64,000 bases of DNA, taken from positions 197,950,935 to 198,014,934 of the forward strand of contig CP136061.1 of NCBI GenBank assembly GCA_032622095.1, read 5' to 3'. This document shows positions 36,456 to 48,944 of the stretch, one piece after another; the first letter of the stretch is position 1; each line of letters starts with the position of its first letter. The notes below the pieces were generated by a model. The model was not told the DNA's origin, searched no databases, and saw only the letters and a program-made list of their open reading frames with translations. The DNA is from Siphonodentalium dalli. Taxonomy: Eukaryota; Mollusca; Scaphopoda; Gadilida; Siphonodentaliidae. The position numbers were made by a program, and so were the translations under genes.

Positions 36456-37335
36456 TGGGCTAGAATCCAGAAAAAATTGGTCTCCGCAGGAAACACTGAT
36501 TTCACATCAGTATACTAGACTTGGTTGCATTTATAACCGTTTTCGCAAAAGATATATGCGAAAATAGCACAAGCAAACGTGCCTGCTTCAGAATCAAATT
36601 ACCACAGTTGAATAGCCAAGGATGTACCCTTTCCAACAATGTATAGCACGACATCGTGTGTTGCGCCGATGTTTACTTATGGTGTTTTGTAATAACGATC
36701 ACGCCTTAGCTGCGTGTAATTTTCCTCCGGACAAATTGCTTAGCGAAAAATCCCCCTAATAGGCGGACAACATATTCAATAAGTTCCCGTCTCGCAACGA
36801 TTTGGCCTCACAGACATATCAGCGGCTTATCAATTCCTTCGAGATAAATGATTGAACCAATCTACCCTAACAAGGGGGATTTTTTCACGGTTGTATGTCG
36901 CGCGAATAGTATTGGCTGGCTGCCAGGTATTCACACCCAACATCGGAACGCGGCTTATTATTTGAAATCATTTGTGAGCAGTGGTGGCGGCGAGGAAGTC
37001 AAATTATATGTCCATCATAACATGGGTCGCCTTCGTTGGAGAAGTTGGAATTAAGCCTCAACCAAATTTGTTGTCAAGTTGATGTGGGGGGCTTATATGA
37101 CCTTGACCTTGACCATAAAACGACCTTGACCTCTGTTGAAAGACATCTCACTTAAATGGCCATTTTGCTAGATATGTGTTGCGATGTACGCGCTCATGTC
37201 AATATTCAGAGGCCTTTTATAGCTATCCTTTAGAAATATACCGGTATCGAGGCTCCTAAATACTCGAGTCTGTATCTGACGAACAGAAACATGGGAGTAC
37301 GATATCAATTTAAACTTGACCTCCATAAAGAATCT
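36456..37335. other. No gene seen; TGACCTTGACC words
   Basis: ACCTTGACCTTGACC and ACCTTGACCTCTG occur at 37098-37137. No coding frame is credible. Confidence 0.4.
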
Positions 37336-38110
37336 ATTATATATTTGAGGAAAGTTTGTGGTCTGTGCGTGTGGGTGTGTGTGTATGTATGTGTGTGTGT
37401 GTTTCCGCGATGGAATCGGAAACGGCTAACCGATTTTGACGAAACTTGGTACGGGTATGTAGTTTGACCTGAGGACTAACATGGGTATATCCGTTTGCCC
37501 GTGCGGCGTGACCTTGACCTTCAAATGACCTTGAACTCAAGTTCTCCGCTGAGCCGATTTTCACCAAATTTGGTATGTGGGGTAGTTTCAGGCGTTGAGC
37601 AATTTCGTCACACCCGGATGCCCGTGCGGCGTGAACTTGAGATTTTAAATGACATTGGACTGTATCTGGGTATCCACTGGGCCGATTTCCACCATTTTTT
37701 GGGGGTGTTGGTGTAGATGGGGATGCCAACAAATTTCGTCTCACCCACATGCCCGTCAGACAGGTACCCAGCTAAAACCTAATGTATAGTTTGTGACTTT
37801 TGTCTGTTAGCTATGGCCGGGAAAACTTATGGATGGATTTCGACGAAACTTGATACCTAAGTGTACGTTTGTCCGGGAAGTGTTTTGGACGGGTCAAAGT
37901 GTGATGCTTGATCTTCAAAATGGTCGATTCAAGATCAAATCGGGTAATAGTGGCGGATTTCGACGATATTCGATAGCTAGGGATACTTTTGTCCGGGCAG
38001 TGTTTTGGACGGCTTAACTCGTAACCCCGACCTGACATTGACATTCAAAACGGTAAATTCAAGGTCAAATCTGGTCAAATTTCGCATAACTAGATCCGAC
38101 GAAGCACCGC
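37336..38110. repeat. Dispersed repeat with GT tract and recurrent CCGATTT..CGAAACTT blocks
   Basis: A GT microsatellite (37370-37402) is followed by blocks based on ACCGATTTTGACGAAACTTG (about 37430, 37550, 37680, 37835, 37960), often with GCCCGTGCGGCGTGACCTTG. This is typical of an abundant invertebrate repeat with diverged tandem subunits. Confidence 0.6.
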
Positions 38111-39055
38111 GTGTGGTTGCCCCGTTACGTGTCACGTACGATCATATTATATTCTTAGTTAATATCGTTCCTCAGTAAATACTGTATTCCGTAGTGTACG
38201 TAGCTCACGAAGATCCCAGCTCGATGTTGCATGAAATATGTCACTTTGTTGAGTCGAGTTTGATTGTTATCCTTTACAATCATAAAATTTCTCACGGGTA
38301 ATCAATTCAATGTTTATTTCGATGCCGACTCACAAAAGTCACATACAAATAATGCAATCTGGAGTTGTGACCACCCCTATTGTGAAATATATTATTATTC
38401 CGTCAGAATATTAAAAAGTTCCCATATTTTTAACGGGTTTGAATATGATCTCTACGGTAGTCAGAGTATAAATTCATGACATGATCTAATACTTGGTGAC
38501 CCATTCCTATATTCTATAAGAAAGAAATATATTCAGCATTTACTGCAAATCATGCAATTTACTACGATAATGATGTTTGGTTGAAATTTAAATACAAATG
38601 CATCTCAACATAATTACTTATTATATAAGTAATATTATGTTCCTTTCTGAACCCCCTGCCCCAATCGCACCATCGCCACGTCTCTAATAAATTCAGGAGG
38701 ACCGTCCTATCATTAAATTCTTGTCAACAGAGACCATTGTTCTCGCAGGGACACATATGATCAAATTGAAACCCCTTTATCGCTGGGGAAGCTTATTTAC
38801 GAATACACCCGGAAATCATCGGCTGTTGTCGGTGGTTGCATCATCCGGAATGACAGGGTGGTTGTTTGGGACCCAAACACTACGATTTTGTTGTAATTTT
38901 CATGACTTGAATGCGTCTTTTTGGGACATATATTGATCGTAGAAAGGTAGTATGGGCATTTATCTACCTATTTTGATACCGGGAAAATTTCAAAAGCGAA
39001 TATTATTTTGTGTATTTTGGAGCGCAAACCGCCATGTGGCTTTAAATAATGAAAA
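38111..39055. other. No gene seen
   Basis: Nothing recognisable. Confidence 0.4.
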
Positions 39056-39057
39056 TA

Positions 39058-39165
39058 GATTCTAGCGGTGCTATGTCGCTAAACTGCAAATTAATTAAAG
39101 AATTAAGAAAAGACAGGTTCAATCTTAAATCTAGTGGTTCTATGCTGCTAACAGGCTAATTAATA
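39058..39165 (-). repeat. ~70-bp minisatellite, inverted pair
   Basis: GATTCTAGCGGTGCTATGTC followed by GCTAAACTGC, and AATCTAGTGGTTCTATGCTG, are reverse-complement copies of the 70-bp unit at 22.9 and 40.4 kb. Confidence 0.75.
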
Positions 39166-39663
39166 CAAGAATTTATATAATATATGTTTACAATTGTAAT
39201 TACAATAAATTGACACCAAAGTTTATAGGGGTTCTGAAGTTGCTAACCAATTGGTGCAAACGAGGCTGATTTAGCACCATGCAGATCCGTGAGTATGAAG
39301 TTACAATAAACCAATCGTAGCGCTTGAACGCATATGAATCCAGAAGATCTATATATGTATCCGCATACAGGGCACACATTTAAAACCCCGCAGGAAGAGA
39401 ACACTTCTGACGTTGTGAACCAATGGGTGGAAACGTAGCTGAGGTGCTACCACGCAGATCCGTGATTACAGTAATAACAAACCAATGGCAGCATCGGGAC
39501 GCTAATGAACCTAGAACCTCAACAACAGTATCCGCATACATGGCACATATTTAGAATTGTACAGGAAGATAACACTTCTATAGGGATGCAATACATTTGC
39601 TTCGGGGTTCGCGCTCAATCTTCCTGGTTCTAAAACAAATTCGCGTCAACAAGCACATGCAAT
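39166..39663. repeat. Short diverged duplication, no gene
   Basis: TTGTGAACCAATGGGTGGAAACG..GCTGAGGTGC at 39413 resembles GTTGCTAACCAATTGGTGCAAACGAGGCTG at 39238, and CACGCAGATCCGTGATTA resembles CATGCAGATCCGTGAGTA. This suggests a ~180-bp tandem duplication. Confidence 0.5.
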
Positions 39664-40206
39664 TAGTGACACGGGCCGGACCGCGAAAAAAGGTCCGGTA
39701 CCGCGGTCCACGGCTGGTGAACAAAGTTGAAAAAATTGGGCACAAACACATCGGGTGAAATAAAAAAAAGTACGTGTGGCTTCGGATTCGGATTATATGT
39801 TATGTCATCGTGTTTCAGTACACATTCGTGACAAATTATTGGTTGAAAATCTTGATTTTATAACTTTATATTCGCTTTGATTAAAATTCGCCGAATTATG
39901 TGTCAAATGAAAGGGAATTTAGTTGACAATAAGTCACATCGGAGGATATTTTGGCTGAAATGATCGATTTCTAGAATTCAATTGGGTTTTGATAGTTTTA
40001 TATCTTTTGAACCTTGTCACTGTATAGCCTATATTGGTATTTTAGTATTTTTTACCCAGGGGTATGTGCATGTAAGTGGATCGGACCGCTTTGAACTGAC
40101 ACATGCAAGGGTGCCGGGCCGGTATAGCCTGGGTCGGACCGGACTGGACAGCCTAGTCAGTGGATCGTACCACCTAGTGTAGTTCGGTCCAGTTCGTATC
40201 ACTAAT
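39664..40206. mobile_element. Possible hAT-type element with CGGACCGG ends
   Basis: The left end TAGTGACACGGGCCGGACCG and the right end, read inward as TAGTGATACGAACTGGACCG, are imperfect inverted repeats around 540 bp. The AGTG start and GGACCG-rich ends are hAT-like. No clean 8-bp target duplication was found and no transposase frame exists. The right ~115 bp recur at 40790-40910. Confidence 0.45.
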
Positions 40207-40445
40207 GCGAACATTGTTCGTGCTGTACTAAGTTTCTTTCTTGATGTTTATAATACACCAAGCTTGGTGTATACAGATGGAGCATTTTTTATGATAATGG
40301 GTTCTTGGCATGTTGGGATGCAGGTGGGGCATTATATCATTGTATGTGTGATGGGAATGGAATCATCGCAAGCTGGGATGTAGGCGGGGCATTATGAATA
40401 GGTAGAACATAGAACATGTTCTCGTAGATTTTCCAACGGACTATG

Positions 40446-41610
40446 TCTTCATTTTTTCATTAATTAGCAGTTTAGCAGTATAGCACCACTAGAATCGAGT
40501 TGGAAACTCCATTTTCTTGATGTGTTCATGTATTAGCAGCTTAGCAGCATATTATTGCTAGAATCAAGTTTGAAACTCTTGTTTCTAAATGTTTTCATTA
40601 ACTAGCAGTTTAGCAGCATAGCAACGTCAGAATAGATTTTGAGACTCTCGTTTTTAAATTTGTTCATTAATTAGCAGTTTAGCAGCATAGCACTGCTAGA
40701 ATCGAGTTGAAATTCAGTTTTCATAATTCTTGCATGTATTAGCAGTTTAGCAGCATAGCACTGCTAGAATAGAGTTAAAACTGGACGCGGACCTGACTGG
40801 ACCGCATAGTCAGTGGACCGAACCACCGAGTGTAGTCCGGTCCAGTCCAGTCCGCATCACTAATGCGAACATTGTTCGTGCTGTATACTAAGTGGTTTCC
40901 TTGATATTATAAATGTTTTCATTAACTAGCAGTTTAGCAGCACAGCACCGTTAGAATCGCGTTTGAAACTCTCATCTCTATATTTGTTCTTACATTAGCA
41001 GTTTAGCAGCATAGCACTGCTAGAATCGAGTTTGAAATTCTATTTTCTTCATATTTTCATTGATTATCAGGTTAGCAGCATAGCACAGCTAGAATCGAGT
41101 ATGGAACTCCATTTTCTTAATTTGCTATTGTATTAGAAGTTTAGCAGCACAGCACCACGAGAATCTAGTTTGAAATTCCATTATCTTATTTCTTTCATGT
41201 ACATGTATTAGTAGTCTAGCAGCATAACATCGCTAGAATCCAGTTTGAGACTCTGGTTTCTTAATTGTTTCATTAATTATCAGTTTAGCAGCATAACACT
41301 GCTATAATCGAGTTTGCAATTATATTTTCTTCATGTCTTCATTAATTAGAATTTGGCAGCATAGCACCGCTAGAATCGAGTTTGAAACACTCGTTTCTTA
41401 CTGTTTTCATTAATTGGCAGTTTAGCAGCATAGCACACCTAGAATCGAGATTGAAAAATCCATGCTTTTCCTTTATTCATTAATTAGCAGTTTAGCAGCA
41501 TATCACCGCTAGAGTTTGAAATTACATTTTTTTTCATTTTTATCATTAATTAGAAATTTAGCAGCATAGCACCGCTAGAATAAAGTTGAAACTCCATTTT
41601 CTTAATTCTG
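40446..41610 (+). repeat. ~70-bp minisatellite, array 2, with an embedded duplicated segment
   Basis: About five copies (40446-40772) and about ten copies (40915-41610) of the same unit as at 22.9 kb. Between them, 40785-40914 repeats the right end of the hAT-like element plus its flank (CATCACTAATGCGAACATTG, TTCGTGCTGTA). The flank was therefore copied too, pointing to segmental duplication and not a second transposition. Confidence 0.88.
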
Positions 41611-41611
41611 T

Positions 41612-42480
41612 CATGACCTTGACTTTTACACGTGACCTTGTCATTTGAAGGTCACCTTGGATAATTATGTGGAAATGTCGCCATTGTAAGTCTTTCCATA
41701 AACCAATGTAAACTTTTAGGTAGTTATCAAATTATTCACGATACGTACTATTTAATGCAAAATTTCCAAATATCCTATTATTAGCCATCGTTGCCATGGC
41801 AATTTACCAAATTTGTCCCAATTGGATCTTCCTACATAAAAGATATTCTAACAGAGTAGAGATTTAACTATCCAGAGTACCAAAAGACATCTGTGTTATA
41901 ACCAGTTCACACTAACTGACATGCTGCATACATTATGACAAGTTATGTTGTGTTTTTTTGTCTCAACAATCGACTATATAAATATCACAAGCTATGTCTT
42001 GTAACAACAAATGTTGTCGCCACATATTTCAAACTGCTATAGTGTCTAATGCAGATATCGACATCCACTCAACCATTACCATGGAGCCTGAGTTCGGAGT
42101 TTATAAAATAGTGTTGGTGATCGCTATTTGTAGTAAATCATAACAAGGACAGTCGAAAATATAACTGCTAAATGATAAAAATCCTGATTTTTAACAAAGA
42201 CCTTGACCTGTATACGCGACCTTGACATTTAAAGGTCACCTTGGATATGTGGAAATGTCGGTCATTACAAGTGTTTCCATAAACCATGTAAACTTTTAGG
42301 TAGTTATTAAATTATTCACGATACGCACTATTTAATGTAAAATTTCCAAATACCCAAGTATTAGCCATTGTTGCCATGGAAACACAAATTTATCAAATTT
42401 GTCCCAATTGGATTTTCCTAAAATATTGATAGTCTAATGCAGTACATATTCAGCTATCCAGTAAACTAAAATGCATTTGT
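41612..42480. repeat. Tandem duplication, ~575-bp period, with TGACCTTGACC starts
   Basis: Copies begin at about 41620 and 42197. Shared runs include TCACCTTGGAT, GTGGAAATGTCG, GTAAACTTTTAGGTAGTTAT, CAAATTATTCACGATACG and TTTGTCCCAATTGGAT. There is no coding frame. Confidence 0.85.
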
Positions 42481-42539
42481 GTTGCAATTAGTTCCGGGTT
42501 CACCCCATTTTTCGGCTAGATCGCCTGTACTACATAGAT

Positions 42540-43160
42540 AATTCGACCGCGGCGTATGGGTTAATATATTCACTTCCATCATAGTTAGTAACATACCCGA
42601 TCGTCCATGGATGCAGAGGAGTATTCGCTGCATGCTATAATATCTCTTTCCGTGGTCGGGCAGTTAGGAGAGGTGCGGTCGGTGCGTACCTGGCGAAATC
42701 GTCCGCAAGTTATGGGTTAACAGTGCCGTTTCCGCCTGAGATATCGACTTGGGGATTGGAACTTTGGTACATATAGGTCTACTCTGCACGATATATATAG
42801 TACGTGCCCCATCTCGCTCGGTCCCCTGGTGGCGGTACGGTTGGCGGGTGTTATTTTCTGTGTTTTTGCGTACATGAAGCGTGAATTCGACCGCAGCGTA
42901 TGGGTCAATATATTCACTTCTGGTATAGCTAGCAACTTGCCCGATCGGACATGTATGCAGAGGGTATCCGCTGCACGATATTATCTCCCTTTCCGTGGTC
43001 AGGCAGCTAGGAGAGGTGCGGTCGGTGCCTTTTTTTGATGTTGCGTACCTGGTGGAATCGGCCATAAGTTATGGGTTAACAGTGCCGTTTCCCTTGAATT
43101 ATCGACATGGGGATTGGAACTTTGGTACATACATGCCTAGTATGCACGATCGGACCAATC
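42540..43160. repeat. Tandem duplication, ~345-bp period
   Basis: Copies start at about 42543 and 42888 with TTCGACCGC..GCGTATGGGT. They share GCAGTTAGGAGAGGTGCGGT / GCAGCTAGGAGAGGTGCGGT and TGGGGATTGGAACTTTGGTA. The 133-codon minus frame at 42664-43065 bridges the two units and is probably incidental. Confidence 0.85.
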
Positions 43161-43184
43161 GGGACAGTACGGTCGGCTGCCTTC

Positions 43185-43186
<2 letters not shown>

Positions 43187-43258
<72 letters not shown>

Positions 43259-43260
43259 GG
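43187..43260. repeat. (GA)n microsatellite
   Basis: More than 30 GA units with one GGGA interruption. The overlapping frames of Arg-Glu or Leu-Ser repeats are artefacts of it. Confidence 0.95.
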
Positions 43261-45224
43261 CGGCTAGAACAACCAGAAACAAACCCACCGACAATGAAAC
43301 CTAGAGATCGTGTCATTGAACAGGGACACTTTTAACTGGATGTCGAATACACACGATTTGGATACATGCACAACTTAATTGAAAAAAAAAATGAAATGCC
43401 GGAGATACATGTAACAGACGGATACAAATATTACCAAGCGAAAGGGTGCAAATTTATAATTCCAGTATAATTTCCTTTTCCAAAGGGTTGGTGTTACTTT
43501 TTGTTTATGCAGAAGTGGGTATGTCCAATATAATTTGTATAATTTGCAGTTATATTAGCTGGAATATTTAACTATTGGAATTATTAAAACCTATTCTCCA
43601 GTCTTAAATTTCAAACTCAGTGCCATTTTTCTGGCATGGAATCGCGGTAACGTTCATGTATTGGGTCTCCGCTGCCCGAGTGCACCTCCATCCCTTGAAC
43701 CAGATAATATTTAGGAGTCCGGGAAACTAATTGTTTGCACCCCATTCGGTTGACATTCTGCAATGGTTACTCAAGATTTCTTGCTGTTAGAAATCTACAA
43801 CCCAACAACTCCAACCGATCGAAACTTCTCAACTGATTGCCATTTAACTCCATAATTCAATCATATGTGAGATCATCATGAACGAAGATTACGGTGTGCA
43901 CCCAACCCCCTATCGACATGTCCCTGCATGAAATTCCAAATTGTTGAGTATTTTGGTGAGAATCGCCCCTGTCACAGCATGTCTGTGGAACCCCTGTATT
44001 TATCAAAGGCAACTTATAGCTGTTTGTGAATCGCATCCCAAAAAATATCTATATACGCCCGTGCATAATTTGAACCCAGTATCCCAACAGGATATGACAT
44101 TTATTGGCCCTGTTAAACAGCAACGCCGAATAAGGGTTAAAGGGTGAGTGTGCAATACACCCGTCGATAATCCTACATATCGACATTCGCACGTGTTTCA
44201 CTGCGGTGACAACAACGCATTAATTCAGCCTCGTTTACTTATTATTTTAACACCGTGTTCTACCCGATGCTGTGTTATTTCTGTGCTATGGAACTCCCTA
44301 AGTTGGTAATTTATCAGCCCGTCAAGCGAATTCTTGTTTTTTCCTAAGATAGACAATTCCCGTACTATAGAATAACAAAAAGATGAAGCGTTGGGGCACT
44401 CCAGTCACCCCCAAAACCAAAATGAATCGAAATTGTTTATTCTCTTCACTCAAAATTACACGGGTATTGAGACATTTAACATATTTACATGGTATATAGT
44501 TATATACATTATATACATGGGGCAGGCGGGATTATTGCAATATGTACCATGCGCACATGCCGTATATTATTATACAAAACGATAATGTTTTTATCTGTCG
44601 TTACTAATATTATGCAATACTCTGCCCTATATAGAGCTTAAATGTTCTCTCGGTTTATTAGTACTTCAGTTGTGTTATCGGAGTTGCTCCGTTTTGGGCA
44701 TTCGAACAATCACACGTCTTTCCCATTTTATTATGATCTTTATCTCCAGTGTTTTTAACTTCTATTGGAACATTTGCTGTCTAGCTCAATATCACCTATC
44801 GTTATTCCAAATTAAATTGACTCATTTCATTTATAGTTAAATTAAGTATTGTTAAACCAGTGGGTTGTGATGGTAGGACACGTATGTGTGTGTTCCGATC
44901 TCTCATGTGGCTTGAGTCCATTGATGACCATAATGGAAATAAATGGTCTTAACATTGTTTTCTTATTCTATCCCCGATGGTTTTGGTCACCGGTCCTGTT
45001 AGTGCCGGAAAACCCCGTTAGAGTCTTATACCCCGAATAAACGCCATACTCAAGCTGGGCATTGGTCGACTGCGGAAGTGGCAGTGTACCGTATGGTATA
45101 TCACATCCTTCTGCAGGTGACATAATATGTCCATTAATAATTTGATATTCTACATAATACTAATTCTGTTAATCTGGTACGTGTTATATCAATTATACAG
45201 CATGTATTCATTTTGTTTCTTTTA
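43261..45224. other. No gene seen
   Basis: Frames are short and motif-free. Confidence 0.4.
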
Positions 45225-45297
45225 TCTTCACATGTAGGTTGTCCAACATTAATATGTTCCAAAAAACCCATTATAACGTATCTTATCTTATCTTAAC
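45225..45297 (+). mobile_element. Retroposon 3' end with (TATCT)n tail
   Basis: The segment ends in CGTATCTTATCTTATCTTAAC, three to four copies of a 5-bp unit. By analogy with the (TATCC)n tail at 9.39 kb it is probably the end of a LINE or SINE. No coding part was recognised upstream. Confidence 0.3.
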
Positions 45298-46810
45298 ATG
45301 GGGGAAAGAGTATTAACAAACATCGCGTTTCGTCCATCGCTAAGGAGTTACGGCCCTTATTATGTAAATGCGAAAATGGATTTTACTCTTTGTTTGACTA
45401 AATTCTTCGAGACAACCTATTGGCCACATCCCTCATCCAATCATCACCAAACTTCATATAGTTCTTTGATGTTCTCTAGATGGGATTTGTCTGTTTTTTT
45501 TCTCTCAAAATTTGTCAACAAAATATGGCCGCCAGCTGCCATCTTACTTATCTGGAAATGTGTTTTTGTCCATCCATGTTTTTATCTCAACCAATGGTTA
45601 TAGTGTCTAAATGACATTTAGTATATAGAGGTTAAATCATCGTGACTGCTTACAACATATGGGCAAGTGATGTTGTTAATTTTGTCCATTTTAATGTTAT
45701 CCTTCTTTGTTTATCTGAAAATCAATTCTTTTTGTCTGTTGAAGCAGACATTCCAGCTATGGGTTGTCATATCTGAATGAAATTTGGTATGGAGGTTGCC
45801 ATAGTGAATGTTTTAAAAGGAACGCCAAAATGAAATTGTTTCCAGTTTTGGTTTGTCCGATTTAAAAATGCTTTGGTATTCATGCACGTTTTATTTAGTT
45901 ATCACAGACCAGATTAAAACATCTTTCGAATTAATCCACATCATAAAATTAATAAACCTCTGCGGAAAGCCACATTGGCTGGTGATACAATGGGCGGTGC
46001 ACTTGTTCATTTGGGAATATGCCCATACGATATATGCAGGCAATAGACAGACAAACATATATTACACGGGCTCATATTCGTTGGTGCGAAATGTTCCGAT
46101 AATAAATTAAACAAACGACATGCGTTCGTTGAACTGATATGAACATATATTGGAACTTAACTACTGGTCTATGAGAATTTAGCCCCCCCCCCGCAAATTG
46201 TTAAGACGAAGTATTTGTCCAATCAGTTTTATGTGAAGTTGTGATTCTGCTCTGTTGGCAAGGTATATGGCCCAATATGTGAACATCCGAATCAATCCAG
46301 AGATAGTTAAGCCGGTTTTAATCTGGATAAGCGCTTATTAGTTATCCATCCGAGGCAACCTGATTCGTGTATCTGGGCAAATGTGGAAGTTTCGGTTCTG
46401 AGCTCATTGGTTTCTATATGCAATGGGGTGATTTTGCGGTGAAACTTACCATCTTCGTGGTTTTTCTTCCAAGCACCCGTAAAGTTAACATCGTGTATGA
46501 TATGGCCTATATCTATATATGAGCTATACCAACCTCGTGTATGATATTGCCTATAGCGGCTGGAACGACGATACACTATTTAATAAACCAAAATTAAACG
46601 CATATATAGGACAACATAACATGAAAAATAGTTAAATCGACTCGATATGTTCGGCATCACATTAGACCTAGTGCGTGTAATTTTCCGCTTTCCGATGATA
46701 AAACAATAGGGGCATGGTAAATACCTGAGATACTTATATACGAACCCTATCATATAATAAAAGATATGCGGAAGAGGAAAAAATTCATTAGCGTCGGTCA
46801 AAATTCCACA
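45298..46810. other. No gene seen; old repeat DNA
   Basis: AATATGGCCGCCAGCTGCCA at 45522 links this region to the repeats at 8.1-8.5 kb. The segment about 46000-46130 (CATATTCGTTGGTGCGAAAT, GTTCCGATAATAA) has relatives at 51360-51420 and 51590-51670. Confidence 0.4.
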
Positions 46811-48184
46811 TATGAATGCTTTTTATTATTACAATACAAGGATACACATATATAGTTTTGTAGCGGATATTAAGGTTGGGGAGGGTGTCATTCAATTATA
46901 TAGACATGTACGTATGCCGGTGATGGTGGTGGTGGGTGCCGCGAAACAAGTTATCACTCAGCTAAAAAGTGGTAGTTTGTTTTACTTCAAAGTCAACGGT
47001 GGACCTTTCAAATGGAGTCTTGATTGATCCCCTATAGTTGTGATTGTCGCACTGCAAAATCGAGAAGAATCAACAATATCACCATTCTCAATATACATGG
47101 AGCACACCCGATGGCCACAATCCATGCATACGCATTACTGATATATACAATGCTGCTACATCTGCTGTAGAACCATATCGGTTATCATGGGTGTATCACG
47201 TCAATGACAGATTATATATAGTTTGGTATCCGCTACATGAGCCTGACAAGCCAGGAACGAACAACCTGAGCAAAGTATGATAATTTTAGTCATATATGAA
47301 TATTTGTATACAATGAAAGAAAATATAAATCAAACATAATCAAATGTAATAATTATCCCTTAGAAAATAGCACCGGGATCCCGGGTCTATCCCACCGGTA
47401 TCGCGGCTATAGTCCGAAATCTCTGTGGGATCCCGTTCGTAGTCCGGGATGCCAATCGGAATAATCCCGACGGGATATGAACGGGAAATGGATTAGAACT
47501 AAATAATAATTATTTAAGCAGACAACAGAGTCCCTCGGTGGATTTCACTGTGTAATAAGTGATATAGTTATTGTGAGGCACATCATTAACAATGCAAAAT
47601 AGAAACAAATAATATGTGGCTATGCTTTGTGTAGGTATTAACAAAGTAAACTAAATAGGTGGATAACAGAAAACATGTAATAAAAACTGAAATAAAATAG
47701 TAGAAAACTTGGGTCGTTGGTCCCGAAAGTGGCCAAAATGTAAAAATATAACCTACGTGTCTGGAATTGTTTTATGACAGCCCCCATTGAGAATGCTCAT
47801 TATTTTACATGCCATAGAAAAGATGCATTTTTTTCTATTTGAAGCGATAATCACAATCAGTTTAATAGTGTTTTTTCATGCATATATTCTATGTTCATAT
47901 GCATATGGATATGTATTTGTTGATATATTTAGTTACACATGCAGAGCATGCATATGGTAAAAGTAAACATTCAATATATCTAATTTGAGGCTTCATAATT
48001 ACGTGACACTTTAAAATATTCAAATAGGAAGCTAACACTGTAAAATAAGAGATACTACATATAAATATGACTATACATTTAACATGAGATTATATATATC
48101 GTAATACTGCTAAGAAAAGAGAGGAATGAGAATGCATATTTAAGTTGTTAAGTTATTCTTTCGTATCGATATTGTACACCATAT
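46811..48184. other. No gene seen; includes the likely 3' UTR of the receptor gene
   Basis: The receptor gene's 3' UTR should run down from 48184 on the minus strand. ATTAAA at 47866-47861 is one candidate poly(A) signal. At 47375-47490 there is a GC-rich patch of CGGGAT/ATCCCG words (GGGATCCCGGG, CCCGACGGGAT) of unknown nature. Confidence 0.35.
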
Positions 48185-48944
48185 TCAACGCTCGAAATTC
48201 CCATATGAATATTCATCATCCATTGGTGCTGTTTGTTCATGACTGTTTGGGGCCTGCGAGTACCCATAGTTATCTCCAGTATTCTGGGCACTGATATGGG
48301 CATATTCGTCATCGTTTGAAGATTCTGGCGAAGCGCCTGCCCTCGGAAGGTGTGCGTAACCATAGTGATCAATGTCAGGTGCTTCCTGATTGGCTATCTC
48401 GGGAGAACACAATGAATACTCCAATTCATTCTGATCGCGATGTTGCGATTGAGCCTGCTCCGGTTCCAGGGTGAAGTAATTCGGTCCGTCTGTCATTTCG
48501 GTGGACATCCCGTGCTCATCATATTCACCGACATGAACAGCTTGTCCTGCCTCAGTTTCCAGCTCATATTCACCCTCTCTATCCTGACTCTCGTCGAATG
48601 TGTTGACATCACCTGTGACATCACGTCTTTGCGGCTTGACTACAGATGCCAGGAGATATTCCTTCAAGGTACCGAATCCTCCTTTTTCAGGGTTAGCATT
48701 GTTCGGTTTCTTGGCAACGATATTTCCAGCTACTGCATAAGAATAGTTGTCAGAATCAGGTGTAGAATGTTCGGATTCGGCACTTTGGTTATTTTGCTTG
48801 CTGAATTCTCGTCCCGAACCTGCGTTCGAGGTCGCAGCGTGTACAGTCTGATTGTTATTCATGGCTGTCAGTTGGTAGTTGGCATATCCAGGGTTGTCAG
48901 CCGCCGGACCAGTCGTACCACCATCTTTGAGACGTCTTTTTCTC
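48185..48944 (-). CDS. Last coding exon: tyrosine-rich cytoplasmic tail and stop codon
   Basis: This exon starts after TTTGTTACAG and encodes 252 residues ending in SYGNFER and TGA (48187-48185). It opens with the basic RKRRLKDGG stretch. It holds 16 tyrosines, most with acidic or Asn residues just before them, as in tyrosine-kinase substrates. Three fit Y-x-x-Leu/Ile (YFTL, YAHL, YAHI). The last two are 14 residues apart, a little wider than a classical ITAM. There is no catalytic domain, so the tail probably works as an SH2-docking scaffold. Composition is Asn/Glu/Ser/Asp-rich and likely disordered. Confidence 0.85.

Noticed and set aside
42664-43065. 133-codon minus-strand frame
   Set aside because: It spans the junction of a 345-bp tandem duplication and is not preserved in both units.
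43076-43304. Arg-Glu and Leu-Ser repeat frames
   Set aside because: Produced by the GA microsatellite.
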